The position numbers were made by a program, and so were the translations under genes. This document shows, one piece after another, positions 6,943-14,054 of a DNA stretch of 35,515 nt. The notes under the pieces were generated by a model. The model did no database searches. It was not told the DNA's origin and was given only the letters and a program-made list of their open reading frames with translations. Within the stretch, counting starts at the first letter, position 1; each line of letters begins with the position of its first letter. The stretch is from Paracoccaceae bacterium (GTDB taxonomy: Bacteria; Pseudomonadota; Alphaproteobacteria; Rhodobacterales; Rhodobacteraceae), in contig WRPH01000034.1 in NCBI GenBank assembly GCA_009773375.1, positions 1 through 35,515 on the forward strand, written 5' to 3'.

Positions 6943-9900
6943 GTTGCGCATGCCTTTGGGGTTGGCCGGTGGGCTGACAAAGTCTTTCATTTCATCGGCT
7001 TTGACACCGTTGTTCATCCTTGCGGCACTTGCCGCCGGGTCGGTGGCGCTGATCTCGCTGCCGCGCGAGGAAGAGCCGCAAATCTCGGTGCCGCTGGTGG
7101 ATATCCATGTGCAGGCGCAGGGTTTGCGCGCACCTGATGCCGTCAAGCTGGTGACGGAACCGCTGGAGGTGATGGTCAAGGGCATCAACGGGGTGGAGCA
7201 TGTTTACAGCTCGACCCGCGATGATGCGGCGATGGTGACGGCGCGGTTTTTGGTCGGCACCAATGCGGATGATGCGATCTTGCGGGTGCATGACAAGGTG
7301 CGTGCTAATGCCGGGCGGATTCCGGTGGGCATCCCGGAACCGCTGATCGTCGGGCGCGGCATTGACGATGTGGCGATCCTGACGCTGACGTTTTCGGGGG
7401 AAAATGCCACGGCAAATGACCTGACCCGGCTGGCGCGAGCGGTGCAAACCGAGGTGGCGAAGACTGAAAATGTCGGGCTGACCTATCTGGTGGGCGATGC
7501 AATGGATGCGATCCGCATCGCACCCGACCCGGAGCGGCTTGCTCTGTATGGTGTGACTTTACAACAGCTTGCGGGCAAAGTCTCACAGGCCAACCGAACA
7601 TTGAATACCGGAAAGTTAAGGGATCAGGGCGGGCAGATTGATCTGGTTGCGGGTGAAACCCTGACTGCGCCGGCAGAGGTGGCGAACCTGTTGCTGACCA
7701 CCCGCGATGGTCGCCCGGTCTATGTGGCGGATGTGGCGGAGGTGTCCTATGTTGCCGATACCTCGGATCATATGGTGGCGCATGTCACCCGCGCCGAGGA
7801 CGGCAGCTTGCACCGATCCCCGGCGGTGACGCTGGCAATTGCCAAGCGCGCCGGGGCGAACGCGGTGGTGGTGGCCGAAGAGGTGCTGCACCGGGTCGAG
7901 GCGCTGGAGGGCAAGCTGATCCCGGAAAGCGTGACGGTGACGGTGACGCGGGATTACGGCGAAACCGCCAATGAAAAGGCCAACGAGCTGCTGTTTCACC
8001 TGGGCCTTGCCACGGTGTCGATCATCGCGCTGGTGTGGCTGGCGATTGGCTGGCGCGAGGCGATCGTGGTGGCGGTGGTGATCCCTGTGACCATTCTGCT
8101 GACGCTGTTTGCCAGCTGGATCATGGGCTACACGCTGAACCGCGTGTCGCTGTTTGCGCTGATCTTTTCGATTGGTATTCTGGTTGATGACGCGATTGTG
8201 GTGATTGAAAACATCGCCCGGCATTGGGGGATGCGGGACAGCCGCTCGCGGCTGGATGCGGCGGTGGATGCGGTGGCCGAGGTGGGCAACCCGACCATCG
8301 TGGCGACGCTGACGGTGGTGGCGGCGCTGTTGCCGATGCTGTTCGTATCGGGGTTGATGGGGCCGTACATGAGCCCGATTCCGGCAAACGCGTCGGCGGC
8401 GATGATCTTTTCGTTTTTCGTTGCGGTGATTATCACGCCCTGGTTGATGCTGAAAATCGCAGGCCGCGCCAATATGTCGGCGCATGGCCATGACGATACC
8501 TATGGCGGGCATCAGGGCGGTTGGCTGGAGCGCAGCTTTGGCCGGGTGGCGCGGCCGCTGCTGGCGACCAAGAAACGCTCGCTGACCTTCTTGCTGGTGA
8601 CGGCGGCGCTGTCTTTCGGGTCTTTGGCGCTGCTTTACACCAAGGATGTGACGGTCAAGCTGCTGCCGTTCGACAATAAATCCGAACTGGCGGTGATGAT
8701 TGATCTGCCCGAAGGCGCTTCGGTGGAGGCGACCGACCGGGTGGCGCAGGATGTGGCCAAGATCGTGATGGAGCTGCCGGAAGTGATGGCGGTGCAGACC
8801 CATGCGGGCACCCCGGCGCCGTTCAATTTCAACGGCTTGGTGCGGCATTACTACCTGCGGGCTGAACCGCAACTGGGCGAGGTGCAGATCAACCTGACGC
8901 CGAAGACCGAACGCGACCGCGCCAGCCATGCCATTGCCTTGGACATTCGTGCAAGGTTGGCGAAGCTTGCGGTTCCGGCTGGCACCAGTCTGAAAACGGT
9001 TGAACCGCCACCCGGCCCGCCTGTGATCTCTACCCTGCTGGCCGAGGTTTACGGCCCGACGCCGGAAGCGCGGCGCGAGGCTGCGGCGAAGATCCGCACG
9101 GCGTTTGAATCGGTGCCGTTCATCGTCGATGTCGATGACAGCTATGGCCAGCAGGCCCGGCGGTTGCGCGCGACGATCAACACCGATGACCTCGAATTCT
9201 TCGGGGTGCAGGAGGCCGATGTGTTTGACACGCTGGCGATCCTGAATGGCGGGCAGACCGTGGGCTATTCGCATCGCGGCGATGGGCGTTATCCGATTGC
9301 GCTGCAACTGGCGCGACCCAAGGGCGACCGGGTGCTGGACGAGCGTTTCTTGTCCACGCCGATCCCGGCCAACGTGCTGCCGGGCGCGCGCGGTGTGGTC
9401 GAACTGGGCGACGTGATCCGGGTTTCCGAGGAACAAAGCAGCTTCCCGATCTTCCGCCACAATGGCCGCGATGCGGAAATGGTGACGGCGGAACTGGCGG
9501 GGGATTACGAGGCACCGCTTTACGGCATGCTGGCGGTGTCGAATGCGCTGGATGCGATGGACTGGGCCGAAGGCACCAAGCCGGTGGTGTCGATGCACGG
9601 CCAGCCAGCGGATGAAAGCGTCAATACCCTGCTGTGGGATGGCGAGTGGGAGGTGACGTTTGTAACCTTCCGCGACATGGGGGCGGCGTTTGGTATTGCT
9701 CTGCTGGGGATTTATATCCTTGTGGTGGCGCAGTTTGGCAGCTTCCGCCTGCCGTTGGTGATCCTGACGCCGATCCCGCTGACCTTCCTTGGCATCATGG
9801 TCGGGCACTGGATTTTCAACGCGCCGTTCAGCGCCACCTCGATGATCGGTTTCATCGCGCTGGCGGGGATTATCGTGCGCAACTCGATCCTGCTGGTGGA

Positions 9901-10135
9901 TTTCATCCGATCCCGCGGCGAGGGGCTGACCACGGTGGAGGTGCTGATCGAGGCGGGGGCGATCCGGTTCAAACCGATCCTGCTGACCGCGATTGCGGCG
10001 ATGATCGGGGCGGTGGTGATCTTGGCGGACCCGATCTTTCAGGGGTTGGCGATTTCGCTGCTGTTCGGGCTGTTGTCTTCGACCCTGCTGACCGTGCTGG
10101 TGATTCCGGCGATTTACCGGGTGTTCAAGACCTGA
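6935..10135 (+). CDS. RND family efflux pump permease (AcrB/HAE1-like)
   Basis: This 1066-residue inner-membrane proton antiporter has the standard RND plan: one N-terminal transmembrane helix, a large periplasmic domain, helices 2-6, a second periplasmic domain and helices 8-12. Helix 4 carries the paired aspartates of the proton relay, VDDAIVVIEN with Asp418-Asp419. In the helix-10 motif AGIIVRNSILLVDF the lysine usual in AcrB-type pumps (Lys940) is arginine (Arg982). The start overlaps the adaptor gene and is preceded by GGAGG, so the two are translated together. The gene is followed by sqr after a 114-base gap with a palindrome. Substrate is unknown. The sequence resembles the hydrophobe/amphiphile group more than the CzcA metal group. 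Confidence 0.93.
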   Translation: MTKLRMPLGLAGGLTKSFISSALTPLFILAALAAGSVALISLPREEEPQISVPLVDIHVQAQGLRAPDAVKLVTEPLEVMVKGINGVEHVYSSTRDDAAMVTARFLVGTNADDAILRVHDKVRANAGRIPVGIPEPLIVGRGIDDVAILTLTFSGENATANDLTRLARAVQTEVAKTENVGLTYLVGDAMDAIRIAPDPERLALYGVTLQQLAGKVSQANRTLNTGKLRDQGGQIDLVAGETLTAPAEVANLLLTTRDGRPVYVADVAEVSYVADTSDHMVAHVTRAEDGSLHRSPAVTLAIAKRAGANAVVVAEEVLHRVEALEGKLIPESVTVTVTRDYGETANEKANELLFHLGLATVSIIALVWLAIGWREAIVVAVVIPVTILLTLFASWIMGYTLNRVSLFALIFSIGILVDDAIVVIENIARHWGMRDSRSRLDAAVDAVAEVGNPTIVATLTVVAALLPMLFVSGLMGPYMSPIPANASAAMIFSFFVAVIITPWLMLKIAGRANMSAHGHDDTYGGHQGGWLERSFGRVARPLLATKKRSLTFLLVTAALSFGSLALLYTKDVTVKLLPFDNKSELAVMIDLPEGASVEATDRVAQDVAKIVMELPEVMAVQTHAGTPAPFNFNGLVRHYYLRAEPQLGEVQINLTPKTERDRASHAIALDIRARLAKLAVPAGTSLKTVEPPPGPPVISTLLAEVYGPTPEARREAAAKIRTAFESVPFIVDVDDSYGQQARRLRATINTDDLEFFGVQEADVFDTLAILNGGQTVGYSHRGDGRYPIALQLARPKGDRVLDERFLSTPIPANVLPGARGVVELGDVIRVSEEQSSFPIFRHNGRDAEMVTAELAGDYEAPLYGMLAVSNALDAMDWAEGTKPVVSMHGQPADESVNTLLWDGEWEVTFVTFRDMGAAFGIALLGIYILVVAQFGSFRLPLVILTPIPLTFLGIMVGHWIFNAPFSATSMIGFIALAGIIVRNSILLVDFIRSRGEGLTTVEVLIEAGAIRFKPILLTAIAAMIGAVVILADPIFQGLAISLLFGLLSSTLLTVLVIPAIYRVFKT

Positions 10136-10147
10136 GCGACCAATAAG

Positions 10148-10185
10148 GACAATAACATATAGGAGATTTTCTATATGTTATTGTC
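10148..10185 (+). promoter_or_regulatory. Operator-like 15-bp perfect inverted repeat upstream of sqr
   Basis: GACAATAACATATAG (10148-10162) and CTATATGTTATTGTC (10171-10185) are perfectly complementary around the 8-base spacer GAGATTTT. The right arm overlaps the -35 hexamer TTGTCA (10181-10186) of a good sigma70 promoter, the position expected for a repressor operator. It could also fold as RNA and end RND transcription, but no T-run follows. Confidence 0.6.
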
Positions 10186-10208
10186 ACATTCGAATATATC
10201 TATATGAT
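10181..10208 (+). promoter_or_regulatory. Sigma70-type promoter of sqr
   Basis: TTGTCA at 10181-10186 and TATGAT at 10203-10208 are separated by 16 bases, and each matches five of six consensus positions. The spacer contains the palindrome ATTCGAAT (10188-10195). A start near 10215 would leave a leader of about 35 bases before the sqr ATG. Confidence 0.55.
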
Positions 10209-10249
10209 GGGTGCAGGGAAAACGGCCGATGCGGCCAAGGGAGGAATAG

Positions 10250-11536
10250 ATGGCACATATTGTGGTGTTGGGGGCGGGGCTTGGCGGGTCGATCATGGCT
10301 TACGAGCTGGCGGATCAGATCGGCAAGGGCGACTCGATCACGGTGGTGACGAAAGACCCGAAATATCACTTTGTGCCGTCGAACCCGTGGATCGCGGTGG
10401 GCTGGCGCGAGAAGGAAGATATCTCGGTCGATCTGGCACCGACGATGGCGGCGAAGGGGATCAAGTTCATCACCACCGCCGCTGAGAAACTGCATCCGGC
10501 GGAAAACCGGCTGGAGTTGGTGGATGGCAGCTCGATTTCCTACGATTACATCGTGATCGCCACCGGGCCGGAACTGGCGTTTGACGAGATCGAAGGTCTG
10601 GGCCCGCATGGCGGACATACGCAATCGGTGTGCCACGTCGATCATGCGCTGGCGGCGCGCGAGGTGTTTGAAAAGCTGGTCGCCAATCCCGGCCCGGTGG
10701 TGATTGGCGCGGTGCAGGGGGCCAGCTGCTATGGCCCGGCCTATGAATTCCTGTTCATCGTCGAAACCGCTTTGCGCCGTGCCAAGGTGCGTGACCGGGT
10801 GCCGATGACCTTTGTGACCTCGGAGCCTTATGTCGGGCATCTGGGGCTGGACGGGGTGGGCGATACCAAGGGCCTGCTGGAGTCGGAAATGCGCGGCAAG
10901 CATATCAAGTGGATGACCTCGACCAAGGTGAAGAAGGTTGAAGCCGGAAAGATGACGGTCGAGGAAATCAACGATGACGGGTCGGTGAAGGGCGAAAAGG
11001 AATTGCCGTTCGCGTTCTCGATGATGTTGCCGGCGTTCCGGGGCATCAAGGCGGTATCGGGGATCGAGGGCCTCAGCAACCCGCGCGGCTTTACCTTGGT
11101 GGACAAGCACCAGCGCAACCCGAAATATCCGAATGTGTTTGCGGTGGGCGTCTGCGTCGCGATCCCGCCGATGGGGCCTACCCCGGTGCCCTGTGGCGTG
11201 CCGAAGACCGGCTTCATGATTGAATCGATGGTGACGGCGACGGCGCATAACATCGGGCAGTTGCTGAAGGGCGAGGAGCCGACCAACGTCGGCACTTGGA
11301 ACGCGGTCTGTCTGGCCGACTTTGGCGACAGCGGTATTGCTTTCGTGGCGCAGCCGCAGATCCCGCCGCGCAATGTCAACTGGTCGTCGTCGGGCAAGTG
11401 GGTGCATCTGGCCAAGATCGGCTTTGAGAAATACTTCCTGCGCAAGGTCAAGAAAGGCACTTCCGAGCCGTATTACGAAAAGATGGCAATGAAGATGCTG
11501 GGAATCGACAAGCTGAAGGAAGTCACCAAGGGCTAA
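10250..11536 (+). CDS. sqr: Sulfide:quinone oxidoreductase
   Basis: This is a membrane-associated flavoprotein that oxidises sulfide to polysulfide sulfur and reduces quinone. It has 428 residues. The N terminus MAHIVVLGAGLGG binds FAD. The three redox cysteines known from Aquifex SQR are all aligned: Cys128 (QSVCHVDHA), Cys160 (QGASCYGPAYEF) and Cys354 (NAVCLADFGD). This separates it from flavocytochrome c sulfide dehydrogenase and from plain NADH dehydrogenases. The segment TPVPCGVPKTGFMIESM and the C-terminal amphipathic helices (GKWVHLAKIGFEKYFLRKV) match the quinone pocket and membrane anchor. A GGGAGG lies a few bases before the ATG. The upstream promoter overlaps a palindrome, suggesting sulfide-responsive repression. 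The regulator is not in the window. Confidence 0.95.
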   Translation: MAHIVVLGAGLGGSIMAYELADQIGKGDSITVVTKDPKYHFVPSNPWIAVGWREKEDISVDLAPTMAAKGIKFITTAAEKLHPAENRLELVDGSSISYDYIVIATGPELAFDEIEGLGPHGGHTQSVCHVDHALAAREVFEKLVANPGPVVIGAVQGASCYGPAYEFLFIVETALRRAKVRDRVPMTFVTSEPYVGHLGLDGVGDTKGLLESEMRGKHIKWMTSTKVKKVEAGKMTVEEINDDGSVKGEKELPFAFSMMLPAFRGIKAVSGIEGLSNPRGFTLVDKHQRNPKYPNVFAVGVCVAIPPMGPTPVPCGVPKTGFMIESMVTATAHNIGQLLKGEEPTNVGTWNAVCLADFGDSGIAFVAQPQIPPRNVNWSSSGKWVHLAKIGFEKYFLRKVKKGTSEPYYEKMAMKMLGIDKLKEVTKG

Positions 11537-11593
11537 GCGGGGCTTGTGGGCTTGGGTCTGGCGGTTTACCGAAGGCGAAAAAGAGGGCCCGCG

Positions 11594-12388
11594 ATGACAG
11601 AGCTTGACCATGCCTATCAGGCGATGACCGGCGGCGACGACGCTGCCGGTCTGCGCTTTTATCGCTCGCTGGCGGACGCGACCCTGTTTCTGTTGCTGGA
11701 GCGCGAGGCTGAGGGCGATCAGGTGGCGCCGCGGGTGTTCGATCTGGCCGATGGGCCGGTTATCCTGGCCTATGACAGCGAAGAGCGGCTGGCGGTGATG
11801 GGCGATGCGCCGCTGCCCTATGCGGCTTTGCCGGGGCGGGTGGTGGCGCAACTGCTGGCCGGGCATAGTCAAACAGGGCAAGCGGTGTCTTTGGGGTTGA
11901 ATTTCGGCTCGGGGGCGGCGTCGGAAACCTTGCTGCCGCCCGAGGCGATGGTCTGGCTGGCCGAGATGCTGGAAGCCGTGCCGGATGCGGTGGAAGCCAC
12001 GCCACAGCAGTTCTATGCGCCGCAAGGCTTGCCAGTGGCGCTGACTTCGGCGTTGGAGGCGGCGGTGCAGGCGGCAGCGGGCTTGGCCTCGGCTGCCTTG
12101 CTGGCGGGGGTGCGGTATGCCGACGGGCGCAGGGGGCATATGCTGGCGGTGATCAACGCACACCCGGCGGCGGAAGCGGCGCTGGCGCGGGCAGTGGCGG
12201 AAGCGCTGGCGTTTTCCGGACTGGACGCGGGCGAACTGGACGTGACCTTTCTGGAGGGTGATGCGGCACCTGTGGCAAGCCTTGCGCGGGTGGCTGTGGT
12301 GTTTGAAGTGCCGGAGCGGGCGGTGGTGGAAACGCTGGAACGGCCTGCGCCGGGGATGGATCCGGGCAAGCCGCCGCTGCTGCGTTAA
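11594..12388 (+). CDS. SseB family protein
   Basis: The ATG at 11594 follows AAGAGGG and gives 264 residues. The first half (DHAYQAMTGGDDAAGLRFYR, then LADATLFLLLEREAEGDQVA, then PRVFDLADGPVILAYDSEER) matches the SseB N-terminal domain. The second half (TSALEAAVQAAAGLASAALL and LAVINAHPAAEAALARAVAE) matches its C-terminal domain. No signal peptide or membrane segment is visible, so it is probably cytosolic. The family is named after an enhancer of serine sensitivity in E. coli (SseB, linked to rhodanese SseA) and has no settled biochemical role. It lies 57 bases after sqr on the same strand, so it is probably cotranscribed. A sulfur-metabolism link through SseA/SseB is only suggestive. Composition is very Ala/Leu rich. 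Confidence 0.8.
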   Translation: MTELDHAYQAMTGGDDAAGLRFYRSLADATLFLLLEREAEGDQVAPRVFDLADGPVILAYDSEERLAVMGDAPLPYAALPGRVVAQLLAGHSQTGQAVSLGLNFGSGAASETLLPPEAMVWLAEMLEAVPDAVEATPQQFYAPQGLPVALTSALEAAVQAAAGLASAALLAGVRYADGRRGHMLAVINAHPAAEAALARAVAEALAFSGLDAGELDVTFLEGDAAPVASLARVAVVFEVPERAVVETLERPAPGMDPGKPPLLR

Positions 12389-12396
12389 GGGTGGAT

Positions 12397-12494
12397 GGGG
12401 GTTTCACACCCCCAAGGCCGATTTCCCTGCGGGGAAATCAGCCTTCCCCCGTGGGATATTTGTGCAGCGAGGATGACAATTTTAGTAAAGTTGT
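12397..12494 (+). repeat. Intergenic hairpin repeat, copy 2
   Basis: The element begins 9 bases after the SseB-family stop codon. It has a GGGGG/CCCCC hairpin at 12397-12413. A second hairpin at 12414-12445 pairs AAGGC and GATTTCCC with their complements around a short loop. The shared core is at 12454-12476 (GGATATTTG, T, GCAG, C, GAGGATGA), followed by CAATTTTAGTAAA, which resembles the tail of copy 1. It may serve as the end of the sqr transcript. Confidence 0.75.
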
Positions 12495-12599
12495 TTGCAG
12501 TTGGTGGATTTGGTGTTGCTGTGTGGGGTAATATAGTACCGTATATTGTAATCCATTGAAAACGTTTGGCTTTAAGTTGCATGCGGGTCTTGACGCGCG

Positions 12600-12650
12600 G
12601 GATGGCTTCGGCGATAAGCCGCCATCCGAAATGCGAGAGGTGACTCTCGC
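12600..12650 (+). promoter_or_regulatory. Structured 5' leader of rplM-rpsI
   Basis: Two stable stems stand just upstream of rplM. GGATGGC (12600-12606) pairs with GCCATCC (12621-12627). GCGAGAG (12633-12639) pairs with CTCTCGC (12644-12650) around a GTGA loop. The rplM ATG at 12672 has only a weak ribosome site (GGGTTCAAG). A ribosomal-protein autoregulatory leader fits, but I cannot assign it to a named RNA family. Confidence 0.45.
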
Positions 12651-12671
12651 CCTCTTATCTATGGGTTCAAG

Positions 12672-13136
12672 ATGAAAACCTTCTCCGCTACGCCCGCGGA
12701 CATTGACAAGAAATGGATCCTGATCGACGCCGAAGGCATCGTTCTGGGTCGTCTTGCAACGATCGTGGCAAACATTCTGCGCGGCAAGAACAAGCCGACG
12801 TTCACCCCCCACATGGACATGGGTGATAACGTGATCGTCATCAACGCCGACAAGGTGCAGATGACCGGCAACAAGCGCAACGACAAGATCTACTACTGGC
12901 ACACCGGCCATCCGGGCGGCATCAAGCAGCGCACCGCCAAGCAAGTCCTGGAAGGCGCACACCCCGAGCGCGTCGTGATCAAAGCTGTTGAGCGCATGAT
13001 CACCCGCAACCGTCTGGGCCGCGTTCAGATGACCAACCTGCGCGTTTACGCGTCGGCCGAGCATCCGCATGAAGCACAGCAGCCCACCGTTCTGGACCTT
13101 GCGGCCCTGAACCCGAAGAACACCCGGAGCGCGTAA
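12672..13136 (+). CDS. rplM: 50S ribosomal protein L13
   Basis: L13 is an early-assembly protein of the large ribosomal subunit. The 154 residues carry the family landmarks [16 protein letters not shown], the [20 protein letters not shown] segment, [10 protein letters not shown], the AVERMI and LGR motifs, and a C-terminal [16 protein letters not shown]. The length is as expected for alphaproteobacteria. It is followed after two bases by rpsI, the universal bacterial pairing. Translation start has a weak Shine-Dalgarno and lies 21 bases after a stable hairpin, which may couple expression to leader folding. Codon choice is more C-ending and more regular than in neighbouring genes, as expected for a highly expressed gene. 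Confidence 0.98.
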   Translation: MKTFSATPADIDKKWILIDAEGIVLGRLATIVANILRGKNKPTFTPHMDMGDNVIVINADKVQMTGNKRNDKIYYWHTGHPGGIKQRTAKQVLEGAHPERVVIKAVERMITRNRLGRVQMTNLRVYASAEHPHEAQQPTVLDLAALNPKNTRSA

Positions 13137-13138
13137 TC

Positions 13139-13624
13139 ATGTCCGATATCAAATCTCTCGACGATCTGAAATCGGCCGTTGGCGCGGCTGCTCCTGCTGC
13201 TCCGGCTGCCATTGCGCGCGTCGCTGTGCGTGACAAGCTGGGCCGTGCCTATGCAACCGGCAAGCGCAAGAACGCGGTTGCACGCGTCTGGATCAAGCCG
13301 GGCTCGGGCAAGGTTGTGGTCAATGGCAAGGAAATGGCGGTTTATTTCGCCCGTCCGGTGCTGCAGATGATCCTGCGTCAGCCGTTCACCGTGGCTGGCG
13401 TTGAAGGCCAGTTCGACGTGATGGCAACGGTTGCTGGCGGTGGTCTTTCCGGCCAGGCTGGTGCTGTGAAGCATGGCGTGTCGAAGGCGTTGCAGCTTTA
13501 TGAACCCTCCTTGCGTGGCGCGTTGAAAGCCGCTGGCTTCCTGACACGCGACAGCCGCGTTGTGGAACGGAAGAAATACGGCAAGGCGAAAGCCCGTAAG
13601 TCGTTCCAGTTCTCCAAGCGTTAA
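13139..13624 (+). CDS. rpsI: 30S ribosomal protein S9
   Basis: S9 belongs to the head of the small subunit, with its C-terminal tail reaching the P-site tRNA. The 161 residues include an N-terminal extension of about 30 residues, rich in Ala and Pro, that is common in alphaproteobacteria. The conserved body follows: [50 protein letters not shown] and the C-terminal [20 protein letters not shown] followed by QFSKR. The terminal Ser-Lys-Arg is the P-site contact. It starts two bases after rplM and ends 21 bases before a strong terminator, so the two genes form a closed unit. Confidence 0.98.
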   Translation: MSDIKSLDDLKSAVGAAAPAAPAAIARVAVRDKLGRAYATGKRKNAVARVWIKPGSGKVVVNGKEMAVYFARPVLQMILRQPFTVAGVEGQFDVMATVAGGGLSGQAGAVKHGVSKALQLYEPSLRGALKAAGFLTRDSRVVERKKYGKAKARKSFQFSKR

Positions 13625-13645
13625 GCTTCATCTTCTGGATTATGC

Positions 13646-13680
13646 AAAAGGCCCGTGGTTTCCACGGGCCTTTTGTTTTT
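13646..13680 (+). terminator. Rho-independent terminator of rplM-rpsI
   Basis: A 13-bp perfect stem (AAAAGGCCCGTGG / CCACGGGCCTTTT) with a TTT loop is followed by TTTTGTTTTT. It lies just after rpsI and is the clearest terminator in the window. Confidence 0.92.
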
Positions 13681-13698
13681 GATCTGATGGCGGGGGCG

Positions 13699-13726
13699 AA
13701 AAAAAACGGGCCGGAAGAACCGGCCC
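13699..13726 (-). terminator. Rho-independent terminator of the DUF1127 gene
   Basis: On the minus strand GGGCCGG pairs with CCGGCCC (13708-13726) around a 5-base loop and is followed by a run of eight T. It lies 28 bases past the DUF1127 stop codon. Confidence 0.85.
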
Positions 13727-13753
13727 GAGGTTGGGGAACTTTGCTGGGGTAGC

Positions 13754-13966
13754 TCAGGCGCGCCAGAACGGCTTTTCAGCCTCGATGCTTGCAGCGACTT
13801 CGCTGATGCCGATGTCGCGCAGGGTTTCGGTGGGCAGGTGCGACAGGTGTTTTCGGGTGCGATGGCGCAGTTCCCACGCGGCCACGGTCAACGCCAGCGA
13901 CACCAGCACGCGCGACAGCGGCGGCAGAGGGCGGGCGGAAAGGGCGAGGGTGTGCTGATACGACAT
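13754..13966 (-). CDS. DUF1127 domain-containing protein (YjiS-like)
   Basis: The ATG at 13966 gives 70 residues (MSYQHTLALSARPLPPLSRV onward). The C-terminal part HRTRKHLSHLPTETLRDIGI is the DUF1127 motif: a basic helix followed by L..L....L.DIG. An amphipathic or hydrophobic helix (VLVSLALTVAAWEL) precedes it. Small DUF1127 proteins in alphaproteobacteria are often arginine-rich and some affect RNA turnover or phosphate and carbon metabolism. The role of this one is unknown. It is divergent from a MocR regulator gene. TTGTAT/ATACAA repeats lie 13-26 bases upstream of its start, which suggests control by that regulator. The ribosome site is a modest GGATGAAG. Confidence 0.85.
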   Translation of the reverse strand: MSYQHTLALSARPLPPLSRVLVSLALTVAAWELRHRTRKHLSHLPTETLRDIGISEVAASIEAEKPFWRA

Positions 13967-13978
13967 GGCTTCATCCGA

Positions 13979-14021
13979 TTGTATTGATACAAGATGCAGT
14001 TGCCCGCTATGATTGATACAA
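13979..14021. promoter_or_regulatory. Putative MocR operator repeats between DUF1127 and mocR-like genes
   Basis: TTGTAT-TG-ATACAA (13979-13992) is an inverted repeat. The 9-mer TTGATACAA occurs twice in the same orientation, at 13984-13992 and 14013-14021, 29 bases apart. The second copy contains TACAAT, a possible -10 for the regulator gene. MocR/GntR regulators commonly bind paired direct or inverted TTGTAT-like sites in such divergent regions, so autoregulation is likely. Confidence 0.55.
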
Positions 14022-14054
14022 TGCGGGCGAGCGAATCGCCAGAGGAACATTGTT

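Noticed and set aside
7616..9808. 730-residue open frame on the minus strand, antisense to the RND pump gene
   Set aside because: It is rich in His, Arg and Gln with no domain pattern, as expected for the antisense frame of a GC-rich gene, and the plus-strand RND protein is certain.
10184..12163. 659-residue open frame antisense to sqr and the SseB gene
   Set aside because: Same antisense composition with no motif, and the plus-strand genes are well supported.
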